DNA of 64,000 bases, taken from Pacificoceanicola onchidii (GTDB lineage Bacteria; Pseudomonadota; Alphaproteobacteria; Rhodobacterales; Rhodobacteraceae). Positions within the stretch are counted from its first letter, which is position 1. Each line of letters opens with the position of its first letter. A program made the translations under genes and the position numbers. Of the stretch, positions 26,809 to 35,561 are shown piece after piece. The stretch is from contig NZ_SRXY01000001.1 of assembly GCF_004804335.1 (NCBI RefSeq), positions 558,001-622,000 of the forward strand, read 5' to 3'. The notes below the pieces were generated by a model, which worked only from the letters and a program-made list of their open reading frames with translations, ran no database searches and had not been told where the DNA came from.

Positions 26809-28299
26809 TCAGCTTGGACCAATCATGAAACAGGTAATCTGACGGGCCTGCAGGCGGCGACAAGCAAGATCCGCCTGATCCCGTGTCAAACCCATAAAGT
26901 TCGCGTCAAACCCGCGTTTGCCCTTGTTCACCTTGCGCAGCGCGCCATCAAGCGCCGCCGTTTCGGTCAGCGCCGTCTTCAGCAGCATCTTCTCAGCGGC
27001 AAAACGGCTTGTATAGCGGCCCACGTTCACACCCCAATGACGCCCGCCAGACGTGCTTAGCCGTGTAACGACCTCAGCCTTGCGCGCAGGCGAGGCCACT
27101 TCGCGTGGCGCAGCGGCGGCAAGTTGCACACCCGTCGGGCGCGGCGTTGGCTTGACCGAAGCACGCGGTGCAATTCCGGCGGTCACCACCGGTTTTGGGG
27201 CTTCGGGGGCCTGCTCGGCGGCCTCCGCTGTCTGGACCTGCTTGAGCATGGTTTCGATATCATCCTCAACCCCCGCCACCAGCGGCGCGACGGCATCGGG
27301 AGAGACACGCAATGGCCGCGCCTGCGGACGCAGACTGCGCGTCACCGCAGCGCGCGCAACGCGGATTGTCTTGGCGCGGGTTCCCGGCGCCGGATTCGTG
27401 CTTTGTGCAACAACGGTATCTTTGGTTTTACCCAGATACGGAGGCTTCCCGGGGCGGCGGAACGGCGCGTGTGGCGACGTGCGGCGGAAACCCAGGTCCA
27501 GAAGCTCAGCCACCTTCGCATTGCGCGACGCGGTCGAGCGTCCCCCAAAAACCGTCGCGATGACGCGTTCCTTGCCCCGCTCCGCAGAGGCGACAAGGTT
27601 GAACCCCGCCGCGCGGGTATATCCGGTCTTGATCCCATCCGCCCCTTTGTAGCTCTGCAGCAGGCGGCGGTTGGTGTGGCTAACGGTGCGCACCCCGGCA
27701 TCGGCCGTGATGCGGGAGAACAGGTTGTAGTATTGCGGATAATCGTAGATCACGTGCCGCCCGAGGATGGTCATGTCCCGCGCGGTCGATTGGTGTCCGC
27801 TTTCCGTCAATCCATGCGCGTTTTTGAACGTGGTCCGGGTCATGCCAAGCGCCTTGGCCGTGCGGTTCATGCGACGAGCAAAACCCGCTTCGGATCCGGC
27901 AATCGCTTCGGCAATCGCGGTAGAAGCATCATTGGCGGACTTCACAGCCGCCGCGCGCACCAGATAGCGCAGCTTGATCCGTTGCCCTTCGCGCAGCCCC
28001 AGTTTCGAAGGCGGTTCGGCCGCCGCATTGCGGGACACGCGCACCTTGGTGTCCATGCTGATCTCGCCGTTCTGCACCGCTTCAAAGACGATGTAGAGCG
28101 TCATCATCTTGGTCAGCGAAGCGGGGTGAAGGCGGGTATCGGCGTTGCGGGCATGCAAAACCTTGCCCGACCGCGCGTCCATAACCATTGCGGCATAAGG
28201 AGCCGCCATTGCGCTCAACGGCACAAGGAAAACAAGCCAAACCAATGTGATCAAGTACAGGCCAAAACGGCCTGACTGCCTGCGACGTCCCGTCTGCAT
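26809..28299 (-). CDS. D-alanyl-D-alanine carboxypeptidase with SPOR domain (PBP5/6 type)
   Basis: This 496-residue class C low-molecular-mass PBP trims pentapeptide side chains in peptidoglycan. A signal peptide or anchor spans about 13-32. Active-site motifs are all present: SLTK at 61-64, SAN at 121-123 and KTG at 224-226. A variable Pro/Ala-rich linker (about 300-415) leads to a C-terminal SPOR domain from about 419, HWGVNVGRYTSRFAAEKMLL, which binds denuded septal glycan and should send the enzyme to the division site. Candidate CtrA-like sites lie upstream. Confidence 0.95.
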   Translation of the reverse strand: MQTGRRRQSGRFGLYLITLVWLVFLVPLSAMAAPYAAMVMDARSGKVLHARNADTRLHPASLTKMMTLYIVFEAVQNGEISMDTKVRVSRNAAAEPPSKLGLREGQRIKLRYLVRAAAVKSANDASTAIAEAIAGSEAGFARRMNRTAKALGMTRTTFKNAHGLTESGHQSTARDMTILGRHVIYDYPQYYNLFSRITADAGVRTVSHTNRRLLQSYKGADGIKTGYTRAAGFNLVASAERGKERVIATVFGGRSTASRNAKVAELLDLGFRRTSPHAPFRRPGKPPYLGKTKDTVVAQSTNPAPGTRAKTIRVARAAVTRSLRPQARPLRVSPDAVAPLVAGVEDDIETMLKQVQTAEAAEQAPEAPKPVVTAGIAPRASVKPTPRPTGVQLAAAAPREVASPARKAEVVTRLSTSGGRHWGVNVGRYTSRFAAEKMLLKTALTETAALDGALRKVNKGKRGFDANFMGLTRDQADLACRRLQARQITCFMIGPS

Positions 28300-28408
28300 G
28301 TTTCGCCTATCTACTGCCTCATGTCCCCGGATTTTTCCGGTGGACGTTTTATTGATTGACCTGACAATAGCATGAGAGGCACTTCAAGAGAACCCTTCAA
28401 TCCGTTGA

Positions 28409-28439
28409 TTAACCATGATTTTAGTTAACCAACTGTTAG
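28409..28439. promoter_or_regulatory. CtrA-like sites upstream of the D,D-carboxypeptidase gene
   Basis: TTAACCAT at 28409-28416 and TTAA-N7-TTAG at 28425-28439 resemble the alphaproteobacterial CtrA half-site and full-site (TTAA-N7-TTAA). They lie 110-140 bases before the dacC-type gene start in a 224-base gap that holds no gene. Such AT-rich motifs arise by chance, so this is tentative. Confidence 0.35.
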
Positions 28440-28523
28440 CATATCTTGGGGTTTCCCCTCTTTGCGCCCCAAGAGAGGCGAATGTGACGGGAATGGGGCG
28501 AATTGTGGCACGAATGTGGCGCT

Positions 28524-29222
28524 CTACCCGATACTTCCAATCAGGTCCGACAGGCCGGAAAGATCCGATATCTCCCGAAAACGTGCCCCTTCCGGCGCTT
28601 CGGCATGTTCGAGCCCCCAGGCCAGATCATGCGGAACATAAACCCCCCAGGCTCCAATCGTGATCGGCGGTACAACGTCCGATTTCATCGAGTTGCCCAC
28701 CATCATTGCACCGCAGATTCCGCCGGGCGTTTCCGAGAAAATCCGCTGGTAGGTTTGCGGAACCTTGTCGGAGACAATTTCCACTCCATCGAACAACTCG
28801 CCCAAACCTGATTGCGCCAGTTTGCGCTCCTGGTGCAGCAGATCGCCCTTCGTGATCAGCATCACATGATGCGTGCCCGCAACCGCCTCAACCGCCTCGC
28901 GCGCGTGAGGTAGCAACTCCATCGGATGATCCAGCATGTCCCGACCCGCGTGCAGCAGTTCAGAGATCACCGAGGCTGGCACGCGCCCGTCCGTGACTTC
29001 GATGGCTGTTTCGATCATCGACAGGGTGAAGCCTTTTACACCGAACCCATAGTGCCCGATGTTGCGCCGCTCGGCCTCCAGAAGGCGCGCATCCAGCGTG
29101 TCCCGCTCCGCGTGATCCGCGAGCAGTTCCGCGAATCGCTGCTGCGTGAGATGGAAGAAGCGCTCGTTGTGCCAAAGGGTATCATCCGCATCGAAGGCAA
29201 TTGTTTGCAAATTCTTCACCAT
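28524..29222 (-). CDS. HAD family phosphatase (HAD-IA)
   Basis: A 232-residue haloacid-dehalogenase hydrolase. Motif I is [13 protein letters not shown] near residues 8-20 with the nucleophile Asp and acid Asp two apart; motif II is MLITKGD, and motif IV lies in [26 protein letters not shown] helical cap sits between motifs I and II. It resembles YjjG-type nucleotidases or phosphoglycolate phosphatases but the substrate is not predictable. It is divergent from clpS. Confidence 0.88.
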   Translation of the reverse strand: MVKNLQTIAFDADDTLWHNERFFHLTQQRFAELLADHAERDTLDARLLEAERRNIGHYGFGVKGFTLSMIETAIEVTDGRVPASVISELLHAGRDMLDHPMELLPHAREAVEAVAGTHHVMLITKGDLLHQERKLAQSGLGELFDGVEIVSDKVPQTYQRIFSETPGGICGAMMVGNSMKSDVVPPITIGAWGVYVPHDLAWGLEHAEAPEGARFREISDLSGLSDLIGSIG

Positions 29223-29314
29223 TCTGTCCCCTCGTGTATGCGGCCCCTTTTCGCGGCGGGCCGAGACGTTATATAGAGACCTCTGATACGGAAACGCAAA
29301 AGCTTGGCGGACGA

Positions 29315-29677
29315 ATGAAGCAGGCCTTGAACATGCAACCCCGCGCCATGGCGGGGAACGCGGACCGCCCCGGCGATGAGGGTGGCGATGTCGGCGTTGC
29401 GCTTGATACGCGCCCCAAGACGAAAAAGCCGCCGCTCTACAAGGTGCTGCTTCTGAACGACGATTTCACACCAATGGAATTCGTGGTGCACGTACTGGAG
29501 CGGTTCTTTGGCATGACCCACGCGCAGGCCTTTGAAGTGATGCTGACGGTTCACAAGAAAGGCGTGGCCGTGGTTGGTGTCTTTAGCCATGAAATCGCCG
29601 AAACCAAGGTTGGTCAGGTGATGGACTTTGCTCGCCGCCACCAACACCCGCTGCAATGCACCATGGAAAAGGAATAG
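29315..29677 (+). CDS. clpS: ATP-dependent Clp protease adaptor ClpS
   Basis: ClpS binds N-degron substrates and hands them to ClpA. The 120 residues hold the core [20 protein letters not shown] with the NDD/F substrate pocket, then [19 protein letters not shown]. The disordered N-terminus is longer than in E. coli, as usual in this group. The ATG at 29315 is favoured; an in-frame ATG at 29333 is the alternative. clpA is not adjacent here. Confidence 0.93.
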   Translation: MKQALNMQPRAMAGNADRPGDEGGDVGVALDTRPKTKKPPLYKVLLLNDDFTPMEFVVHVLERFFGMTHAQAFEVMLTVHKKGVAVVGVFSHEIAETKVGQVMDFARRHQHPLQCTMEKE

Positions 29678-29695
29678 GGCCCTGCCCTGCCTGCC

Positions 29696-30685
29696 ATGAG
29701 CGCTGAACGTCTTAGATTTGCCATTGAAAAAGGCAGCCTGTCCTTGCCGGATGACGGGGTCATTGCGTTGTTCGGGGCGCGGGCCGAGGATGGTTTGCCA
29801 ATTGACATAGCCCGCTGCGAAGTCATTCAAAGCTTTGCGCCGGAAGTCACGGCCTGGGAGCGGCAAGGCGTGTCTGTGCGCACCACGCCGGATGGGACCT
29901 ATGCATCAGTGATCGTCACCCTGCCTCGCGCGCGGGATCTGGCCGAGGCCATGCTGGCCAAGGCAGAAGCGGCTGCAAACGGCGGGCTTGTCGTGGTGAA
30001 CGGGGCCAAGACGGATGGCATCGAGTCCATTGCAAAAGCCTTGAAGTCCAAGGTTACCTTGCTGGGACAGGTCTCCAAAGCGCACGGCAAATGCCTTTGG
30101 TTCGAAGCGGGTGAGGCGCTGTCCGATTGGACCCGCCCTGCCATGTCCGAAAACGCCGAAGGTGACATGACCGCGCCGGGCATTTTCTCCGCTGACGGCG
30201 CGGATCCGGCTTCTGTCGCTTTGGCGGAGGTTTTGCCCGCCACGCTGAAAGGCCATGTCGCTGATCTGGGTGCGGGCTGGGGATGGCTGTCGCGCGAGAT
30301 CCTGAAGCGGGAAGGCGTGCGAACGTTGCACCTTGTCGAAGCAGAACGCGCGGCCCTCGATTGCGCGAGGGTGAACGCCGCCGATCCCCGCGCAGAGTTC
30401 CATTGGGCCGACGCAACACTCTGGAAACCGGCCAAGGCGCTTGACGCTGTGGTCATGAACCCGCCGTTTCACGTTGGCCGGAAAGCAGATCCCAAGCTGG
30501 GGCAAGCCTTCATTCAGTCCGCAGCCCGCGCGCTTGCGCCGCACGGTCAATTGTGGATGGTCGCCAACCGTCATTTGCCCTATGAAACGGCCCTAGAAAA
30601 TCTGTTCCGTGAGCATGCCGAGATTGCCGGCAACTCGAAATTCAAGATCCTGCACGCCGCGCGGCCTGTTCGAAAGCCGCGATGA
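29696..30685 (+). CDS. RsmC-like 16S rRNA guanine-N2 methyltransferase
   Basis: A 329-residue two-domain class I methyltransferase: a degenerate N-terminal copy and an active C-terminal copy with VADLGAGWGWLSREIL and the N-methylase motif NPPFHVG. This layout matches RsmC (G1207 of 16S rRNA) or RlmG. The C-terminal SARALAPHGQLWMVANRHLPYE is family typical. It starts 18 bases after clpS, so the two are probably co-transcribed. The exact target base is not provable from sequence. Confidence 0.87.
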   Translation: MSAERLRFAIEKGSLSLPDDGVIALFGARAEDGLPIDIARCEVIQSFAPEVTAWERQGVSVRTTPDGTYASVIVTLPRARDLAEAMLAKAEAAANGGLVVVNGAKTDGIESIAKALKSKVTLLGQVSKAHGKCLWFEAGEALSDWTRPAMSENAEGDMTAPGIFSADGADPASVALAEVLPATLKGHVADLGAGWGWLSREILKREGVRTLHLVEAERAALDCARVNAADPRAEFHWADATLWKPAKALDAVVMNPPFHVGRKADPKLGQAFIQSAARALAPHGQLWMVANRHLPYETALENLFREHAEIAGNSKFKILHAARPVRKPR

Positions 30686-30709
30686 AAGCCCTGAGATAAG
30701 GACCTTTCC

Positions 30710-31510
30710 ATGAGTTTCAGCATCGAAGGAAAGACCGCGATTGTGACAGGCGCCGCCAATGGTGTTGGCCTCGCAATCGCCCGCCATTTCGTGGACAAGG
30801 GCGCAAACGTGATGTTTGCGGACATGGATGAAACCCGGCTGGTCAAGGAATGCGGCAAGACGTCGGACGACGGCAGCATGCAGTACTTCGTGGGCGATCT
30901 GCGCGAACGTTTAACCATGGCGAACCTGCTGTCCGCGACGCTCGACTCCTTCGATCGCGTTGACATCCTGATCAACGGATCGCGACAGATGGAAGTGTCG
31001 AACCCGCTGGATCTGGACGACGGCTCGGTTGAGAAAATGATCAACCAGAACCTCTTTACCTCGCTTCGTCTCAGCCAGGTGGTCGCCAAACGCATGATCA
31101 AGCAAGCGGAAGGGCACGAAGACGGGCCGGTCGGCACGATCATCAACCTCTCCTCCATCGCCGCCCGCCATTCGCACCCTGAGCTTTTGGGGTATTCCGT
31201 GGCCTGCGCAGCGCTGGACCAGATGACCCGCAGCCTTGCGGTAGCCCTTGCGCCGCAACGCATCCGGGTCAACGGCGTGGCCTTCGGCTCTGTCATGTCG
31301 AACAGCCTCAAACATACGCTCAAAGAGCACTCCGAATACCGCAAGGACATCGAGGACCACACGCCGCTTGGCCGCATCGCCGCGCCCAGCGAACTGGCGG
31401 AGACGGTGCAATACCTTGCGTCCGAGGCCGCGGGTTTCATCACCGGCCAGATCATGACCGTGGACGGTGGTCGCACCTTGCTCGACCCGGTGGCCGCACC
31501 GGCGCACTAA
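30710..31510 (+). CDS. Short-chain dehydrogenase/reductase-like protein lacking the active-site lysine
   Basis: A 266-residue SDR fold with the cofactor loop TGAANGVGLAIA and a C-terminal GFITGQIMTVDGGRTL. The expected catalytic YxxxK reads YSVAC: the Tyr is 13 residues after the Ser as normal, but Lys is replaced by Cys, and the NAG motif is NGS. It may be inactive, structural, or use altered chemistry. It is 26 bases upstream of hemF on the same strand, hinting at a link to haem synthesis or simple co-expression. Confidence 0.85.
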   Translation: MSFSIEGKTAIVTGAANGVGLAIARHFVDKGANVMFADMDETRLVKECGKTSDDGSMQYFVGDLRERLTMANLLSATLDSFDRVDILINGSRQMEVSNPLDLDDGSVEKMINQNLFTSLRLSQVVAKRMIKQAEGHEDGPVGTIINLSSIAARHSHPELLGYSVACAALDQMTRSLAVALAPQRIRVNGVAFGSVMSNSLKHTLKEHSEYRKDIEDHTPLGRIAAPSELAETVQYLASEAAGFITGQIMTVDGGRTLLDPVAAPAH

Positions 31511-31536
31511 GACTTCAGAACAATTGGGAGGACACC

Positions 31537-32427
31537 ATGACCGACGCCATGTTGGATCAGAAAGCCGAGGCCAGCGCATGGTTCCGCCAGCTCCGGGACG
31601 ACATCGTCGCCGCATTTGAAGGGTTGGAAGACAGTCACTCGGAGGGGCCTTTCGCACAGGCTGCGCCCGGTCGGTTCGAAGTGACCGAAACCAAACGCCA
31701 ATCAGACGACGGCAGCGACGCAGGTGGCGGCCTGATGAGCGTGATGCGCGGTGGACGTGTGTTCGAGAAGGTCGGCGTGAACGTCTCGACGGTCTATGGC
31801 ACCCTCGGCACCGCCGCACAGAAAGCCATGGCTGCGCGCGGCGTTCCCGGCATCGAAGCGGATCCGCGTTTCTGGGCGTCTGGCATTTCGCTCGTTGCGC
31901 ATATGCAGAACCCGCATTGCCCGGCGGTTCACATGAACACCCGCATGTTCTGGACTCCGGGCGCGTGGTGGTTCGGAGGTGGCTCTGACCTGAACCCCTG
32001 CCTGGAGTATGACGACGACACCGCGCATTTCCACGCGGTGCAGAAGACGCATCTCGATCCGCATGGTCCAGAGCAATACCCACGCCTCAAAGAATGGGCG
32101 GACGAGTATTTCTACATCCCGCACCGCAATCGTGCGCGCGGGGTCGGCGGGATCTTCATGGATGACCAGAATTCCGGCGACTGGGCGGCGGATTTTGCGC
32201 TGACGCAGGATATTGGCCGGGCCTTCCTGCCCGCCTTTGTCCCGCTGGTGGAAAAGCGGCGCAGCATGGCGTTTGGCGACGCCGAGAAAGACGCCCAACT
32301 GGTGCACCGTGGCCTCTATGCAGAGTACAATCTCGTCTATGATCGCGGCACAAAGTTTGGATTGGCCACCGGCCATGATGCAAACGCTGTGCTCATGAGC
32401 CTGCCCCCGATGGCCAAGTGGGTCTAA
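31537..32427 (+). CDS. hemF: Coproporphyrinogen III oxidase, oxygen-dependent
   Basis: HemF carries out the oxidative decarboxylation of coproporphyrinogen III to protoporphyrinogen IX in haem (and possibly bacteriochlorophyll) synthesis, using O2. The 296 residues contain NPHCPAVHMNTRMF at 125-138, GGGSDLNPC at 147-155 and FMDDQNSGDW, all HemF signatures. A GGGAGG site precedes the ATG. Its end overlaps the convergent GAF gene by 4 bases. No anaerobic hemN is in the window. Confidence 0.97.
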   Translation: MTDAMLDQKAEASAWFRQLRDDIVAAFEGLEDSHSEGPFAQAAPGRFEVTETKRQSDDGSDAGGGLMSVMRGGRVFEKVGVNVSTVYGTLGTAAQKAMAARGVPGIEADPRFWASGISLVAHMQNPHCPAVHMNTRMFWTPGAWWFGGGSDLNPCLEYDDDTAHFHAVQKTHLDPHGPEQYPRLKEWADEYFYIPHRNRARGVGGIFMDDQNSGDWAADFALTQDIGRAFLPAFVPLVEKRRSMAFGDAEKDAQLVHRGLYAEYNLVYDRGTKFGLATGHDANAVLMSLPPMAKWV

Positions 32428-32882
32428 TCGCTATCTGCGAAGGTCTTGTCGAGAATAGCCTGTAGCGCGCCAGCGTCTTCCTGACCAAACGCGCCGGGGG
32501 CGTCGCTGTCGATGTCCAGCACACCCAGCAAGTCACCGCGCCCGTTGCGAACCGGCAGAACCAGTTCGGAGCGGGTGGAGGTGGAACAGGCGATGTGCCC
32601 CGGAAAAGCCTCTACATCATCGACAATCTGAGCATCTCCCGTCCGTGCGCAGGCCCCACAGACCCCACGCGAAAACGGAATGACAAGGCAGCCATGCCCG
32701 CCTTGATACGGTCCGATCTTCAGCACGTCTGGTTCCGTGACCCGATAGAACCCGGTCCAGTCAAAGCGGTCGTCCGCGTGGTGGATTTCACAGGCCAGCG
32801 TGGCCATGAGCGCCACGCTGTCCGTCTCACCCTCGCTCAGCGCCGCAATGGTCTGGGCGAGGGTTTCATAGTTCACACGCAT
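32424..32882 (-). CDS. Free methionine-(R)-sulfoxide reductase (GAF domain)
   Basis: A 152-residue single GAF-domain enzyme that reduces free Met-R-sulfoxide. Cys65, Cys75 and Cys99 have the spacing (10 and 24) of the three redox cysteines of E. coli fRMsr, within GCLVIPFSRGVCGAC and GHIACSTSTRSELVLPV. An extra Cys78 is present. It is cytosolic and thioredoxin-dependent in known cases. Its end overlaps hemF tail to tail, and it lies downstream of the thiolase gene. Confidence 0.93.
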   Translation of the reverse strand: MRVNYETLAQTIAALSEGETDSVALMATLACEIHHADDRFDWTGFYRVTEPDVLKIGPYQGGHGCLVIPFSRGVCGACARTGDAQIVDDVEAFPGHIACSTSTRSELVLPVRNGRGDLLGVLDIDSDAPGAFGQEDAGALQAILDKTFADSD

Positions 32883-32902
32883 GTTGAGGATCCTGCCGGG
32901 TT

Positions 32903-34075
32903 TCAGAGGCGCTCGATTGCGATGGCCGTACCTTCGCCGCCGCCGATACAGATCGCCGCGACACCGCGCTTGAGCCCGCGCGTTTCCAGCGCGTTGAGCA
33001 AGGTCACGATGATCCGGGCACCAGATGCGCCAATGGGATGACCCAAAGCACAGGCCCCGCCGTTGACGTTCACAACGTCACGCGACAGTCCCATTTCCGT
33101 CATGAAGGCCATCGGAACAACGGCGAATGCCTCGTTGACCTCCCAGAGATCAACGTCCGATGTCTTCCAACCGATCCGCTCCAGCAGTTTCTTGGCCGCA
33201 GGCACTGGCGCTGTCGGGAAATCCTTTGGAGCATGAGCGTGGCTTGCATGCCCCAGAACGCGGGCTCTCGGCGTGGCGCCGCTGGCAGTTGCCGCCTCGA
33301 GCGTGGTCATCACGAGAGCAGCCGCGCCGTCGGAGATAGAGGACGAGTTAGCGGCAGTCACCGTCCCCTCCTTGCGGAAGGCGGGCTTGAGCATCGGGAT
33401 CTTCTCCGGGCGCGCTTTTCCCGGCTGCTCGTCGCGGGTTATGACCTCTTCCCCGCGCCGGGTATGCACGGCTACTGGGGCGATTTCATTGTCAAACGCC
33501 CCGGATCGTTCCGCATCCAACGCGTTTGACAAGGACGCCAGCGCGTATTGATCCTGTGCCTCGCGCGTGAACTGAAAAGCCTCGGCACAGTCTTCCGCGA
33601 ATGTCCCCATGAGACGGCCCTTGTCATAGGCGTCTTCCAAACCGTCCATGAACATGTGATCCACCACTTGCCCATGGCCGATCCGCGCGCCGCCGCGCAT
33701 TTTCGGCAGAAGGTAGGGCGCGTTGGTCATGGACTCCATGCCGCCTGCGACCATGGTTTGCGCATCCCCAAGCGCGAGCCTGTCATAGGCCATCATCGCC
33801 GCTTTCATGCCCGAGCCGCACATCTTGTTGAGCGTTGTCGCAGGAACGGCCTCGCCCAGACCCGCCGCAAAGCCGGCTTGCCGCGCGGGCGCTTGTCCCT
33901 GACCGGCGGGCAGAACACAGCCCATCAACAGTTCATCAACCGCTGGCCGTCCTGCCTGTTCCAGCGCCGCCGCGATTGCAGCCCCGCCAAGATCTGCAGC
34001 TTGCACTGGCTCCAATGCGCCCTGGAATCCCCCCATTGGCGTGCGCGATGCACCGGTGATTACAACGTCGTTCAT
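32903..34075 (-). CDS. Acetyl-CoA acetyltransferase (thiolase)
   Basis: A 390-residue thiolase. The acyl-accepting Cys86 is in LNKMCGSGMKA; the catalytic His lies in GHPIGASG near 345 and the second Cys in CIGGGEGTA near 375. It condenses two acetyl-CoA or cleaves acetoacetyl-CoA. No phaB or beta-oxidation partner is adjacent, so whether it serves PHB synthesis or fatty-acid or ketone-body breakdown is open. The fRMsr gene follows on the same strand. Confidence 0.93.
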   Translation of the reverse strand: MNDVVITGASRTPMGGFQGALEPVQAADLGGAAIAAALEQAGRPAVDELLMGCVLPAGQGQAPARQAGFAAGLGEAVPATTLNKMCGSGMKAAMMAYDRLALGDAQTMVAGGMESMTNAPYLLPKMRGGARIGHGQVVDHMFMDGLEDAYDKGRLMGTFAEDCAEAFQFTREAQDQYALASLSNALDAERSGAFDNEIAPVAVHTRRGEEVITRDEQPGKARPEKIPMLKPAFRKEGTVTAANSSSISDGAAALVMTTLEAATASGATPRARVLGHASHAHAPKDFPTAPVPAAKKLLERIGWKTSDVDLWEVNEAFAVVPMAFMTEMGLSRDVVNVNGGACALGHPIGASGARIIVTLLNALETRGLKRGVAAICIGGGEGTAIAIERL

Positions 34076-34163
34076 TCAGTCTCTCCCAGATTTCGAACCA
34101 TGAATACCGAATGGTAAGGATTGGCGTCTAGGGTGCAGTTGAATGATTATCTTTGAGGCTGTC

Positions 34164-34499
34164 ATGAACTTTTTAACGCAAACCCACGGCTCGATCGAAG
34201 TCATCACGGTGGACGCCGATCGCATCGATGCCGCCGTGGCCATCCAGTTCAAGGATCAGATGCGCGAAGCTGTCGCCGAGACCGGAGATCGCGTCATTCT
34301 CAACCTGGAAAACGTCGCCTTCATTGATTCCAGCGGATTGGGCGCCATTGTCGCAGCCATGAAACTGATGCCCGATGGCAAGAAGCTCGAACTGGCCGGT
34401 TTGACGACCACCGTGGACAAGGTTTTCCGCATGACCCGGATGGATTCCATTTTCGCCATCCACAGTGATGTGGACAGCGCCGTCCAGAATGCCGCCTGA
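34164..34499 (+). CDS. STAS-domain anti-sigma factor antagonist
   Basis: A 111-residue STAS protein of the RsbV/SpoIIAA type. The phosphorylatable serine lies in LENVAFIDSSGLGAIVAAMK, the standard antagonist motif. It should bind and neutralise the kinase encoded next to it when unphosphorylated. GAGG lies seven bases before the ATG at 34164. The pair forms a partner-switch module; the sigma factor or other target and the PP2C phosphatase are not in the window. Confidence 0.92.
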   Translation: MNFLTQTHGSIEVITVDADRIDAAVAIQFKDQMREAVAETGDRVILNLENVAFIDSSGLGAIVAAMKLMPDGKKLELAGLTTTVDKVFRMTRMDSIFAIHSDVDSAVQNAA

Positions 34500-34525
34500 C
34501 CAAGGGAGTCATGGGAGTGACAGGT

Positions 34526-34981
34526 ATGCATTCTGCTCAAGGTCAGGACGATCACGCTCTCCGATTTGTGCTGCCAAGCAATCCGTCGGCCGTGCGGGAG
34601 ACGCTTGCTGAGGCCCGCACGGTTCTAATCGGACGCGGGGTTAACGAAAGTGCTTTTGGCACTTGTGAGTTGGTGCTGGCCGAAGTGCTGAACAACATCG
34701 TTGAACATGCCTATAACGACAGCGGAGAAGGCCATATCAAGGTTGAATTGACACTGAATGATCAAGAACTCGCCGCCCGCATTGAAGACTCCGGCACCGC
34801 CATGCCTGACGAACAACTGCCCACAGGCGCCTTGGCTTCGCTTGATGTCCCTGTCGAGGATCTGCCGGAAGGCGGCTTTGGATGGTTCATGATCCGCAGC
34901 ATCACACAAGAACTGACCTACCGCCGGAAAGACGGCGTGAACTTTCTCGACTTTACCATTCCTCTATCTGAACTGGGATAG
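34526..34981 (+). CDS. RsbW-like anti-sigma factor serine kinase (HATPase)
   Basis: A 151-residue GHKL ATPase with N-box ELVLAEVLNNIVEHAY, G1-like IEDSGTAMP and G2 GGFGWFMIRSI. It should phosphorylate the adjacent STAS protein and bind a target. Start choice is uncertain: ATG 34526 has GGGAG eight bases upstream, GTG 34517 also has a good site, and ATG 34511 sits too close to its site. It is co-transcribed with the STAS gene and is followed by a 580-base gap. Confidence 0.9.
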   Translation: MHSAQGQDDHALRFVLPSNPSAVRETLAEARTVLIGRGVNESAFGTCELVLAEVLNNIVEHAYNDSGEGHIKVELTLNDQELAARIEDSGTAMPDEQLPTGALASLDVPVEDLPEGGFGWFMIRSITQELTYRRKDGVNFLDFTIPLSELG

Positions 34982-35170
34982 CGTCCAGCGAGCCAATTCT
35001 TCCCGAAGTGCTGAATCGAGACCGTGTCAAACTGGCGCCATTCACAGATTCTGCTCCTGGTCGCGACCCATCGGCAGCTCCAACAGGCCCGGAACAAGGA
35101 TAAAAGAGTCCATCTCCAAAAGGTCCTTTTGACGCCTCATTGATGTCAGGAATCCGGGTCAAAACACTCT

Positions 35171-35241
35171 TGTAGCTGCATATAGCTTCCCTCGGCGTCA
35201 CGTATTAACAGCCCCCACCCAGTGCGTGGCGCCGAGGCACT
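35171..35241 (+). repeat. Structured direct repeat, copy 1 (candidate small RNA)
   Basis: A 20-base lead (TGTAGCTGCATATAGCTTCC) is followed by a hairpin: arms 35190-35204 and 35223-35237 pair over 15 positions around an 18-base loop containing CAGCCCCCACCCAG. It matches copy 2 closely, and every stem difference keeps pairing if read as + strand RNA. T-G pairs would be A-C mismatches on the other strand, so + strand transcription is favoured. Confidence 0.8.
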
Positions 35242-35407
35242 CTCCCAAATTTCCAAATTGTCCTGCTCGTGCACCATATACCGTTGCTCGGTCAAAACGG
35301 GTTGTGCCGATCCCCTTCAAATAGGCTTGAAACCTGCCCGCAGTGAGGTCTCTCTATTGCCCTTGGAGCACCACAATTCCGCCCGCATCTTGCATCATAA
35401 GAAATCC

Positions 35408-35478
35408 TGTAGCTGCATATAGCTTCCCTCGGCGCTGTGCGTTATCAGCCCCCACCCAGTGCGCGGCGTCGAGGCACT
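35408..35478 (+). repeat. Structured direct repeat, copy 2 (candidate small RNA)
   Basis: This has the same 20-base lead as copy 1, then arms 35427-35441 and 35460-35474 pairing over 15 positions, and an 18-base loop that differs by one base. Stem differences from copy 1 include a full A-T to G-C exchange and several changes between G-C and G-T pairs. It ends 84 bases before the gamma-glutamyltransferase start. Confidence 0.8.
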
Positions 35479-35561
35479 TCCTCCGAAAGCATAGCCAACG
35501 TTGACCTCCGTCAAGCCGGGCCTATTGTGCATTGCGACAGCTTCTCGAAGGACACCGTCTC

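Larger units (their letters stand above)
34982..35561. other. 580-base intergenic region with a duplicated structured element
   Basis: No credible protein gene is seen here. It holds two copies of a 71-base element, 237 bases apart, each with a 15-pair hairpin. The sequence between them is unique. The last 30 bases give the AAGGA ribosome site for the gamma-glutamyltransferase gene. No T-run terminator was seen after either hairpin. Confidence 0.7.
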
